NCBI GenBank assembly: GCA_023663905.1
Contig: JAMPGO010000001.1
Location: 235,940-299,939, forward strand
Reading direction: 5' to 3'
Source: Ruminococcus flavefaciens
Lineage (GTDB): Bacteria; Bacillota; Clostridia; Oscillospirales; Ruminococcaceae
Length of the DNA stretch: 64,000 bases
The translations under genes were made by a program, and so were the position numbers. A model generated the notes under the pieces. That model did not search any database. It had not been told where the DNA came from and saw only the letters and a list, made by a program, of their open reading frames with translations. Shown here piece after piece: positions 56,703 through 64,000 of this stretch (positions are counted from its first letter, which is position 1; every line of letters begins with the position of its first letter).

Positions 56703-58100
56703 TTAGTAATCGCCCGATGTATCTTCCATAAGCATAAATTCTATGTCGTACGTCGTCACAGTGCCGTCCTCGGAAACGTGCGCACATTTTGCAGGTACTT
56801 TGTCTCCTGCACCAAACGAAGCCGAAATAGCGTTGTAGAGGTCGTCGTACGAGCTTATCGGGATTCCGTTTATTTCGATGATAAAATCGCCCTTTTGGAG
56901 CGCAGTATTTGCAATATCGCAGTCCTCGGAAATATCGTTTATATAGACTCCGCTGAAATCCTCGGGAAGCTCGAAGCCGAGTTCGCTCTCAATAGCATAA
57001 ATGCTTGACGGCTCGTTCATACCGATAAGGGTGATACCGATTCTGAAACGTCCGCCGACGAAGCCGTTGTTGATGAGTTCCTCAATAATCGGCTTAGCCT
57101 CGTTGATTGTTATGGCGAATCCGAGTCCCTCATAGAGCGTGTTGGCATATTTTGATGACGTGATACCGATAACCTGACCGTACATATTCACAAGCGCACC
57201 GCCTGAATTTCCGGGGCTTATATCGGCATTTGTCTGTATGCAGTCCATTTCGAATCCCGTTGAATCGCTCCGCACTTTTCGGTTGACAGCAGAAACGATA
57301 CCGTCAGTCACGGTATTGGAAAGCCCGGCAGGATTTCCGACAGCGATAACCTGTTCGCCGACCATTACCTCATCGGAATCGCCGAGAATTGCAGGGGAGA
57401 GGTCGTCGGAATTTACCTTGAGTACGGCAATATCGGTCTTGGAATCTCTGCCGATTACTTTTGCGGAATAGATTTTTTCGTCAGCCGTATGCACATCGTG
57501 GTAGCCTGTTGCGGAAAGAACGTGTGCGTTCGTGACAATATAGCCGTCGCTCGTAAGAATAACGCCCGAACCTGTGCCGAGAAGATTTTTATGGAACGTA
57601 TCGGAATATGTATATATCTCGACAATTGAATTGCGGACGGAAGCAGCTGCGCCCTCTGTGGTGTATCTGCCGTTTTCGTCAACAAAATTCCCAAGGTCAT
57701 TCGCACCGTCGGGCTTGGAGTTCTGGTAGATAATGACATTCTGTCCGACGTTCAGCCCTGCCAGACTGCTTTTGCTGTGTGCAATGTCATAGATAATGCC
57801 GAAAATGCCGAGAATCAGGGTAATAAGAATGAGGATGAAGAATAATACAATCATCGTGCGCTCGTGGCGGATGTGCTGTTTTTTCATCCTGACTTCTTCA
57901 ATCGCCCGCATTTCCTCGGGATTTATCCGTGCATTCTGCTGGAAGCCGATTGGTTCGTACATAAACGAATCATAGCGGGGCTGATTCTGCGGAGCTTCGG
58001 GCGGAGATTCAATCACAGAGGCTTTTTCCGCAGGTTCGGTATTCTCCGCAACGGATTCGGCAGTATCTGTATCAGTTAATGTATTGTCTTTTTCGTCCAT
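56703..58100 (-). CDS. htrA: HtrA/DegP-type serine protease with PDZ
   Basis: 465 residues. An acidic N-terminal cytoplasmic part, a membrane helix (about 80-105), then a trypsin-like domain with the triad His193 (TNAHVLS), Asp223 (KTDIAVLKV) and Ser299 (PGNSGGALVN), and a C-terminal PDZ domain (GVYINDISEDCDIANTALQKGD, in part). Membrane-anchored quality-control protease. It follows the kinase gene by three bases, so it may be a target or part of the envelope-stress two-component system. Confidence 0.93.
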   Translation of the reverse strand: MDEKDNTLTDTDTAESVAENTEPAEKASVIESPPEAPQNQPRYDSFMYEPIGFQQNARINPEEMRAIEEVRMKKQHIRHERTMIVLFFILILITLILGIFGIIYDIAHSKSSLAGLNVGQNVIIYQNSKPDGANDLGNFVDENGRYTTEGAAASVRNSIVEIYTYSDTFHKNLLGTGSGVILTSDGYIVTNAHVLSATGYHDVHTADEKIYSAKVIGRDSKTDIAVLKVNSDDLSPAILGDSDEVMVGEQVIAVGNPAGLSNTVTDGIVSAVNRKVRSDSTGFEMDCIQTNADISPGNSGGALVNMYGQVIGITSSKYANTLYEGLGFAITINEAKPIIEELINNGFVGGRFRIGITLIGMNEPSSIYAIESELGFELPEDFSGVYINDISEDCDIANTALQKGDFIIEINGIPISSYDDLYNAISASFGAGDKVPAKCAHVSEDGTVTTYDIEFMLMEDTSGDY

Positions 58101-58103
58101 AAA

Positions 58104-59555
58104 TTACTTCTCCTTTTTGTCATTTCTGACAGTATTCAGGTTTTCGGGAATCTGAATCTGAAATTCTGTATATTCGCCATAAACGCTTTTTACAACGATA
58201 TGACCGTTATGAAGATGTACTATTTTGCGTGATATGGACAATCCGAGACCAAGCCCCGTCTTATCCTTGCCACGTGAGGAATCGGTTTTATAGAAGCGGT
58301 TGAAAACCTGCTGGATTTCAGAATCCTTCAGACCCTCGCCTGTATTTTTTATGCCGATTATACATATATCGTCCTTTTTATCGAACGAAAACGAGAGTGT
58401 ACCGCCCTTGTTTACGAATTTCACAGCATTTTCCACAAGATTATAGACAACCTGTTGCATAAGGTCGGAGTCGGCAACGGCAACAAGCCTTCCGCTGTCA
58501 AGTCCCTCGATTTCAAGCTGTTTGTCCTCGATTTTCTTCTCAAACATCAGCACAACCTTGATAACAAGGTCGGTGAGGTTGGTTTCACGGAAATTAGGCA
58601 TCATCGTACCCGATTCAAAACGGCTCATATTGAGCATAGACGTTATGAGAATCCTGAGACGCTGGATTTCCTGCGAGACGAGTACAAGGTATTCCTGCTG
58701 TTTGCTTTTTTTGATAGTACCGTCAAGAATGCCGTCAACAAAACCGCCGATTGTGGTCATAGGAGTTCTTAATTCGTGGGAAACGTTGGCGATAAACGTA
58801 CTGCTGATTTCCTCGGACTTCTCGAAATTGGAGGCAAGAGTGTTTACACGCTCGGAAATATGTTTCAGATTTGGAGATAAATCGGTTTCAAGCTTTTCGG
58901 AGAAATCGCCCTTTGTATATTTCTCGATGATTCGCATAAAATCGTTTTCAAACACAATATTCTTGTGGATTTTTATCTTCATAAGGAAAAAGCATATCAG
59001 AAAAGCAATCAGGGCTATGACTATGTATGTAAGCGTGATTTGTATGGTGAATTTATCGATATTTTCAGTTCCGCCGTACACGACGAGATATAAATCGGTG
59101 TAATACGTTTCGGGATTAAGATAAAATTCCTTACCGAAAATAAGATAAGGCTCGTTGTTTGAGAGCGAGGTGTTGGATAATTCTGAAATCTCGGGGTTAA
59201 AAGCTATACGTATACGCAGGCTTTCATCAAGCTTCATATTTTCATTTCCGGGAATAACGCATTTTCCGTCGCTGTCGTAAAGATAGATTTTCAGATTATG
59301 GCTGTCCGCAAGCTTTTTGCTGAGATTATCGGCATACAGCAGGCAGTCCTGATAATCCGTTTCACCTGATTTATATTCAGAAGAAACGCAGTTTATGTAG
59401 AAATTTCCGACATTTTTCAAATCGTTCAGCCGTGAGTTCTCATACATTTTGGAGCAGATACTTACAACAAGTATTCCTGTTATCATAATAACGAGGAAAA
59501 TTATAATCATTGTGTGGCAGAAGAGCTTATAGTAATTGCTGTCCTTGATTTTCAA
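58104..59555 (-). CDS. Sensor histidine kinase
   Basis: 483 residues: TM1 about 12-33, extracytoplasmic sensor, TM2 about 175-195, HAMP-like linker, HisKA with His260 (NVSHELRTPMTTIGGF), and HATPase_c with NLVENAVKFV, NTGEGL and GLGLGLSI boxes. Partner of the response regulator upstream. It is followed three bases later by htrA, an arrangement like CssRS-HtrA in Bacillus (analogy, not proof). Confidence 0.94.
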   Translation of the reverse strand: MKIKDSNYYKLFCHTMIIIFLVIMITGILVVSICSKMYENSRLNDLKNVGNFYINCVSSEYKSGETDYQDCLLYADNLSKKLADSHNLKIYLYDSDGKCVIPGNENMKLDESLRIRIAFNPEISELSNTSLSNNEPYLIFGKEFYLNPETYYTDLYLVVYGGTENIDKFTIQITLTYIVIALIAFLICFFLMKIKIHKNIVFENDFMRIIEKYTKGDFSEKLETDLSPNLKHISERVNTLASNFEKSEEISSTFIANVSHELRTPMTTIGGFVDGILDGTIKKSKQQEYLVLVSQEIQRLRILITSMLNMSRFESGTMMPNFRETNLTDLVIKVVLMFEKKIEDKQLEIEGLDSGRLVAVADSDLMQQVVYNLVENAVKFVNKGGTLSFSFDKKDDICIIGIKNTGEGLKDSEIQQVFNRFYKTDSSRGKDKTGLGLGLSISRKIVHLHNGHIVVKSVYGEYTEFQIQIPENLNTVRNDKKEK

Positions 59556-59578
59556 AGCGTATCACCTCCGAAATTAAA

Positions 59579-59604
59579 CAGGGGACAGAATAAAGAGTCC
59601 CCTG
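59579..59604 (-). other. Stem-loop between the response regulator and kinase genes
   Basis: A perfect 8-bp stem CAGGGGAC/GTCCCCTG with a 10-base loop; in the reading direction it is followed by TTTAATTT. It may cause partial termination and lower kinase level relative to regulator. Confidence 0.6.
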
Positions 59605-59610
59605 AAATAA

Positions 59611-60321
59611 TTATTCCTCTTCCTCTGCCTCAAATTTATAGCCCACGCCCCAGACTGTTTTGAGAGTCCATTTTTCGGAGACGTTTTCGAGTTTTTCACG
59701 CAGTCTCTTTATGTGGACGTCAATAGTTCTGGAATCGCCGTAGTATTCAAATCCCCATACTTCGTCGAGGAGCTGGTCACGGGTATAGACTCTGTTCGGA
59801 TTGGAAGCGAGATAATAGAGAAGTTCGAGTTCCTTCGGCGGAGTATCAATATTCTTGCCATTGACTTTAAGCGTATATTCCGTCATATTGACAGACAGCT
59901 TGTCGTAGTGGACTTCCTTGACCTCGGAATCGAGAGTTGTGTTTACAGTTCTTCTCATAACGGCATTGATACGTGCGATTACTTCCTTAGCGTCAAAGGG
60001 CTTGACGATATAGTCGTCGGCACGGAGCTGTTCCAGACCGATAACCTTATCGATAGTTTCGCCTTTTGCGGAAATCATAATAATCGGAACGTTGGACTTC
60101 TGTCGGATTTCCCTGCACACCTGCCAGCCGTCCATACCGGGAAGCATTATATCCAGCAGAACTATATCGGGTTTGAGTGCATTGAATTTTACGACAGCTT
60201 CGTCGCCGTCGTGAGAAAGAATAACGCTGTATCCCTCTTTCTCAATATACAGCCTGAGCAGGTCGCATATATTTTTATCGTCATCAACAATCAGGACTTT
60301 AAGACTTTTTTCATTTGCCAT
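59611..60321 (-). CDS. OmpR-family response regulator
   Basis: 236 residues. Receiver domain with Asp13/Asp14 pocket, phospho-acceptor Asp57 (LLDIMLPG) and TKPF-type Lys (VKPFD); winged helix ending WGVGYKFEAEEEE. First gene of the regulator-kinase-htrA set. Confidence 0.95.
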   Translation of the reverse strand: MANEKSLKVLIVDDDKNICDLLRLYIEKEGYSVILSHDGDEAVVKFNALKPDIVLLDIMLPGMDGWQVCREIRQKSNVPIIMISAKGETIDKVIGLEQLRADDYIVKPFDAKEVIARINAVMRRTVNTTLDSEVKEVHYDKLSVNMTEYTLKVNGKNIDTPPKELELLYYLASNPNRVYTRDQLLDEVWGFEYYGDSRTIDVHIKRLREKLENVSEKWTLKTVWGVGYKFEAEEEE

Positions 60322-60357
60322 TTTATTACCTTCCCTTCAATATGACTATATACATAT

Positions 60358-60386
60358 ATTATACAGCAGATAAGCGGAAATGTCAA
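60358..60386 (-). promoter_or_regulatory. Consensus sigma-A promoter of the regulator-kinase-htrA operon
   Basis: On the minus strand a perfect TTGACA (60386-60381), 17 bases, perfect TATAAT (60363-60358), about 37 bases before the ATG. Confidence 0.92.
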
Positions 60387-60410
60387 TATAATTTATTTGA
60401 TTTTTAAAAT

Positions 60411-60440
60411 AAAAAACCGTTCGGGACAGAACGGTTTTTC
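60411..60440. terminator. Terminator downstream of the TPR-like gene
   Basis: AAAAACCGTTC/GAACGGTTTTT (11 pairs, loop GGGACA); on the minus strand a T-rich TTATTTT tail follows the stem. It separates the two minus-strand units. Confidence 0.9.
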
Positions 60441-60445
60441 AGTTA

Positions 60446-61537
60446 TTATGATTCGGGATTGGGATTGTCGGTTTTGGTGATATTAGCCCTGTTGGATTCA
60501 GCCTTGCTGTCGGACGGAGCAGGTCGGGCGGATTTCGGGTCTAACCTGATGATAAGGTTCTTTATTTCCTCGTCCATAGTAAGAGAGTACATAATTTTAA
60601 GAGCCATAACAGCGTCGGGAATATTTTTTCTGCCGAGATAATATGTTGCGAGCTGTGCAGTCGTTTCAATGACTTTCTGATTAGGACCAAATTCGATGTC
60701 GTATTTTTTAAGCGTGCTGATTATCTTTTCACGTGAGGGCATTACAGCAGGTGTTCCCTTTAGGTTTGTGACGTGGTTGATTTCGAGCTGAACAGCAGGA
60801 TTTGCCGCAAACATAGTGCTTGCGATATAGAAAACAAAAGCGTCATCGTATTCGCCGAAATCGGTGAGAGTATAGCCGATATTTTCATAGCATCTTGCAA
60901 TTGCAACAGGCGATGAAGCAACGGCAAGAGCCTGTCTGGTAGTTTCGATAACCATTTTTTTGTTGCGGATGATTTTATAAACCTCGGTAAGCTCAAATTT
61001 AGGTCCTACGTCAACGGGATTGTATTCTATTGCACGTTCAAGCACAGGGATAGCGTCAATATTTGCGCCCGTTTCAATCAGAAGATAAGCGTATGTCGTG
61101 AGATATGTGGCGAAATCAAAGGGCGTGCGGTTGAGCTTCTTGTCCTGCTTGAATAAAACCTGACAGAGGTTGTCCTCAAAAGGATTTCTGAGGGAAACAA
61201 ATTTCTCGGTCTCGTTCTCTGCGTATTCAAGAGTAATCTTCTTGTAAAGTCTCTCGGCAAGCGGAATAGCTTCGAGAGGCTTCTTTTCGTTAATCAGCCC
61301 GACAATCTTTTTGTAAATCTCGTCAAGGCGCATACCGTCGATATGGGTAAGGCGGTGGATTTCATTACGGCGCTCTTCGGGCATATTTTCGAGGAGAAGT
61401 TCCCCGACAGCCCTTAAACTGTCGAGGTCTCCTGCACGGGCGAAATCCTCGCCCATACGTTTAAGCAGTTTGTCATTTTCTTCGGGTGAATCGCCGAGCT
61501 TCTTGCGGATTTCGGCAACGATGTCTTTATATTCCAT
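60446..61537 (-). CDS. TPR-like helical-repeat protein
   Basis: 363 residues, all-helical. Tetratricopeptide-like repeats are best seen at about 170-250 (AIPVLERAIEYNPVDVG; YENIGYTLTDFGEYDDAFVFYIA). No signal peptide or membrane helix. The C-terminus is a Pro/Ser/Asn-rich tail. It follows the large repeat protein by 18 bases and may work with it as a protein-protein adaptor (inference). Confidence 0.72.
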   Translation of the reverse strand: MEYKDIVAEIRKKLGDSPEENDKLLKRMGEDFARAGDLDSLRAVGELLLENMPEERRNEIHRLTHIDGMRLDEIYKKIVGLINEKKPLEAIPLAERLYKKITLEYAENETEKFVSLRNPFEDNLCQVLFKQDKKLNRTPFDFATYLTTYAYLLIETGANIDAIPVLERAIEYNPVDVGPKFELTEVYKIIRNKKMVIETTRQALAVASSPVAIARCYENIGYTLTDFGEYDDAFVFYIASTMFAANPAVQLEINHVTNLKGTPAVMPSREKIISTLKKYDIEFGPNQKVIETTAQLATYYLGRKNIPDAVMALKIMYSLTMDEEIKNLIIRLDPKSARPAPSDSKAESNRANITKTDNPNPES

Positions 61538-61555
61538 TGATATACCTCGTATAGA

Positions 61556-64000
61556 TTATTTTTTTCTTTTAGCCATTTCCTTCTGGAATTTAGCGTCGAT
61601 TTTCTGCTGTTTCTTAAGTTCCTTCTGCTGAGCCTTTGTGAGCGGTACATCCATCATATTTGACGAGGAAGTCTTTGATGACGGAACAGGTCTGGAGAAA
61701 GAAGAGGAAGATGTTCTTGACGGAGTTTTAAATTCCTCATATACAGGCACGTTTCTCTGCATTTTTGCTTCGGCTTCTTTTTTCTCTTTGAGCGAGTTGT
61801 CGCCGAGCTGTGAGAGAACGTCCTCGATTGAATCAAGAACCATAGTCTTGGGCTTGAGACCCTGAGTTTCTGTAAGGCTCTGTGTAGCTTCCTTGGATTC
61901 AGAAATAGCACTGATAAATGCCTGTGAAGTTGACCTTGTGTGCGGATTTGTAGCAATCTTTGAAACGTTTGCAGTAACAGGCGAACCCTTTGCGGCTTCG
62001 GCTGCGGCAATTTTCTGTCCGATTGTCATATTCTTCTCGTCAACAGGCTCGTCAAGTGAATCAAGAACAGCCTGAAGCCTAGAATTTTTGCTGAGCGATG
62101 AGTATTCGGGCTGAGCAGGCTGTACAGGAGCGACAGGTGCAACAGGAGGAACAGTCATTGCAGGCATAGGCATACCGAATCTCATACCCATAGGCATACT
62201 CTGTGCAGGGATAGGCATCATAATAGGCTGACCGTTCTGGTCATAGCCCTGAAACAGCATCTGCATATAAGTATAAACGGGCTGACCGTTCTGGTCGTAT
62301 CCTGTAACTTGCGGAACAGTCATTATCTGACCTATACCCATACCCGGCATAGGCTGAACAGGTGCAACTGGAGGAGGCATAACAGGCTGTGGAATCGGCT
62401 GAACAGGAGGAGGTGCAACAGGCTGCTGAACAGGCTGGACAGGAGGAGGTGCGACAGTCTGCTGAACAGGCGCAACAGGCGGAACTGTTACAGGCTTTGG
62501 AGCAGGGGCTTCCTCAACAACAGGAGCAGGAGCTTCCTCAACGGCAGGAATCTTGATTTCCTCAATTACAGGAGCGGAAACTTCCTCAACAGTGGGAATT
62601 TTAATATCCTCAATTACAGGAGCAGGAGCTTCTTCAACAGCAGGAATCTCAATATCCTCAATTACAGGAGCAGAAACTTCCTCAACAGTGGGAATTTCAA
62701 TATCCTCGATTACAGGTGCAGAAATTTCCTCAACAGCAGGAATCTCAATATCCTCGATTACAGGTGCAGAAATTTCCTCAACAACAGGAATCTCAATATC
62801 CTCGATTACAGGAGCAGAAATTTCCTCAACAGTGGGAATTTCAATATCCTTGATTACAGGAGCAGAAACTTCCTCAACAGTGGGAATTTCAATATCCTCG
62901 ATTACAGGAGCAGAAACTTCCTCAACAACAGGAATCTTGATGTCCTCAAGCACAGGAGGTGCAAGCTTTTCTTCGGATATATCGCCGAAAAGCTGATTTG
63001 CAATAACATCCCATTCGCTTGCGTTGCTAAGGTCTGTTTCCTCGTCGTCGGAGAGCATAGCGTCAAAAATACTCTCATCATCGTCGTCGTCATCGATAAT
63101 GCTGGAGCTTATGTAGCTTGTTGACGTATTGATTTCCTCATTCTGCGGAGTTTTGTCAATAGAAAACATACTTAAAATATCATCGGTACTGTCCTGCGGT
63201 TCTTTTTGGAACGAGTTTATCGGACTGTTCTGGATTGAAGCGAGAGCCTCAGAAATATCGTCAATAACAGGCGGTGATTCGGGTTCTTCTTCGTAAGCCG
63301 TATTCTGTGAATCCGATGAGACGGAGAACTGCGCAAGGAAATCGTCCTCGGGTTCTTCTGCAACAGGTGCAGGAGTTTCCTGAGGTGTATTTACAGCGAA
63401 CTGTGCAAGGAAATCATCTTCTTCGGGTTCTTCCGCAACAGGAGCAGGAGCTTCGGGCTTGTTTATAGTAAACTGTGAGAGGAAATCATCTTCCTCGGGT
63501 TCTTCTGCGACAGGAGCAGGAGCTTCGGGCTTGTTTACAGCGAACTGCGCAAGGAAATCGTCCTCGGGTTCTTCCTGTACGGGCTGTGGCTCGGGCTGGA
63601 CAGGCTTTTTGATAGCAAACTGTGCGAGGTCGTCGGAGTAAGCGGGATTATCTGCGTTGACCTGAATATTATCGGTCGGAACAGCAGGCTTTTCAGGCTC
63701 AACAGGCTCGGGTTCGGCGACGGAAGTGGGTCGGACTTCGAGCTCGGAGAGCTGGACAAGACCGTCGTCGAGACCTTTTTTAGCCCTCATTTTTTCCTCT
63801 TTGAGGAGTGCTTTCATTTCTTTAGAGTCGGCTTTAATCATTTCTTTGGCAATTTTAGCCTTGCATTTTTCACAGGTAATTTCGCCGAGATAAGTCATTT
63901 CACCGCTTTTGTGATAGCGTGAAGCGGTATCAGGCTTCATAAGATTGATTCCACAGCCTGTTTTCTTATCGTTGACAGTTCCGTGAACCGTATCATTGAA
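61556..64000 (-). CDS. Large repeat-rich protein with zinc-like Cys motif (5' end beyond window)
   Basis: The frame is open to the right edge, 814 residues visible; an internal Met at 63940 is not needed as a start. Near the visible N-end are a Cys (KKTGCGINL) and a CEKC pair that may bind zinc. Then come five DDFLAQF-type acidic repeats, nine copies of a 16-residue EDIEIP repeat, a Pro/Gln/Val-rich stretch with two GYDQNGQP units, and a basic Lys-rich C-terminus. No signal or membrane segment in the visible part. Low complexity suggests a flexible scaffold or linker protein; function unknown. Confidence 0.75.
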   Translation of the reverse strand, partial: FNDTVHGTVNDKKTGCGINLMKPDTASRYHKSGEMTYLGEITCEKCKAKIAKEMIKADSKEMKALLKEEKMRAKKGLDDGLVQLSELEVRPTSVAEPEPVEPEKPAVPTDNIQVNADNPAYSDDLAQFAIKKPVQPEPQPVQEEPEDDFLAQFAVNKPEAPAPVAEEPEEDDFLSQFTINKPEAPAPVAEEPEEDDFLAQFAVNTPQETPAPVAEEPEDDFLAQFSVSSDSQNTAYEEEPESPPVIDDISEALASIQNSPINSFQKEPQDSTDDILSMFSIDKTPQNEEINTSTSYISSSIIDDDDDDESIFDAMLSDDEETDLSNASEWDVIANQLFGDISEEKLAPPVLEDIKIPVVEEVSAPVIEDIEIPTVEEVSAPVIKDIEIPTVEEISAPVIEDIEIPVVEEISAPVIEDIEIPAVEEISAPVIEDIEIPTVEEVSAPVIEDIEIPAVEEAPAPVIEDIKIPTVEEVSAPVIEEIKIPAVEEAPAPVVEEAPAPKPVTVPPVAPVQQTVAPPPVQPVQQPVAPPPVQPIPQPVMPPPVAPVQPMPGMGIGQIMTVPQVTGYDQNGQPVYTYMQMLFQGYDQNGQPIMMPIPAQSMPMGMRFGMPMPAMTVPPVAPVAPVQPAQPEYSSLSKNSRLQAVLDSLDEPVDEKNMTIGQKIAAAEAAKGSPVTANVSKIATNPHTRSTSQAFISAISESKEATQSLTETQGLKPKTMVLDSIEDVLSQLGDNSLKEKKEAEAKMQRNVPVYEEFKTPSRTSSSSFSRPVPSSKTSSSNMMDVPLTKAQQKELKKQQKIDAKFQKEMAKRKK
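62530..62961 (-). repeat. Nine tandem 48-bp coding repeats
   Basis: Nine in-frame copies of a 48-bp unit encode variants of PVIEDIEIPTVEEVSA (16 residues). The ATTACAGG core recurs at exact 48-base steps (62565, 62613 and on). The outermost copies are most diverged. Confidence 0.92.
63310..63640 (-). repeat. Five acidic DDFLAQF coding repeats
   Basis: Five copies of a roughly 22-26-residue unit of the type EEPEDDFLAQFAVNKPEAPA, with variable Pro/Ala linkers. Short regularly spaced hydrophobic FL-QF motifs in an acidic context look like repeated peptide ligands. Confidence 0.85.

Noticed and set aside
62530..62961. Possible CRISPR array
   Set aside because: Units are contiguous 48-bp in-frame codons with no unique spacers and no cas genes nearby.
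62553..62996. Plus-strand Ser/Ile/Thr repeat frame that looks like an antifreeze- or adhesin-type repeat
   Set aside because: Also antisense shadow of the same 48-bp array.
62309..63124. Long plus-strand frame of Arg/Asn/Leu-rich repeats (271 codons)
   Set aside because: It is the exact antisense of the EDIEIP repeat array; the periodicity comes from the real minus-strand gene, and there is no ribosome site.

Overview
The window reads as a chromosomal segment of an anaerobic clostridial Firmicute close to Ruminococcus. The evidence is a dockerin-bearing, cellulosome-type pectate lyase, a cytoplasmic GH43, the hrcA-grpE-dnaK-dnaJ cluster under a CIRCE operator, Gram-positive sporulation genes (spoIID, spoVAD, spoVAE), C+ (zinc) forms of S14, L24 and L36, strong AGGAGG ribosome sites and sigma-A promoters with 17-bp spacers. 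I saw no rRNA, tRNA, phage, insertion sequence or CRISPR array. Most of the window is dense, conserved chromosome.

Layout. 1-5.1 kb: a vWA lipoprotein (cut by the left edge) divergent from a secreted pectate lyase with CBM6-like and dockerin modules, translationally coupled to an unknown lipoprotein. 5.2-7.8 kb: a P-type Ca2+ ATPase. 7.8-11.1 kb (minus): spoIID, rnhA (no standard start codon), nifS, nifU. 11.1-21.9 kb (plus): citrate synthase, a lipoprotein with Ca-binding-type repeats, a two-component system, a DUF1385 protein, prmC, recA, recX, rimO, pgsA and a DtxR-like protein without metal ligands. 21.9-27.3 kb (minus): the heat-shock operon hrcA-grpE-unknown-dnaK-dnaJ.

27.5-39.7 kb: glmM, a tiny lipoprotein, GH43; a Wzz-like protein; spoVAD-spoVAE without spoVAC; small regulators and unknowns; then a membrane protein, rluD-type synthase, luxS and an M23/LysM/G5 peptidase. 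39.8-55.7 kb: the whole S10-spc-alpha ribosomal cluster (rpsJ to rplQ, with secY, adk, map, a KOW protein, infA, rpoA) behind one promoter and a roughly 330-nt structured leader that contains an intrinsic terminator. 55.7-64 kb: yajC and a TIGR04086-type membrane gene, then on the minus strand a response regulator, histidine kinase and HtrA protease, a TPR-like protein, and a large repeat-rich zinc-motif protein running off the right edge.

The best candidates for something undescribed are regulatory and architectural, not a new enzyme system: the S10 leader attenuator and the 15-bp palindrome touching its -35 box, mini-hairpins in two ribosomal-gene spacers, a terminator hairpin that buries the next gene's ribosome site, the ATC start of rnhA, and the repeat-rich protein at the right edge.
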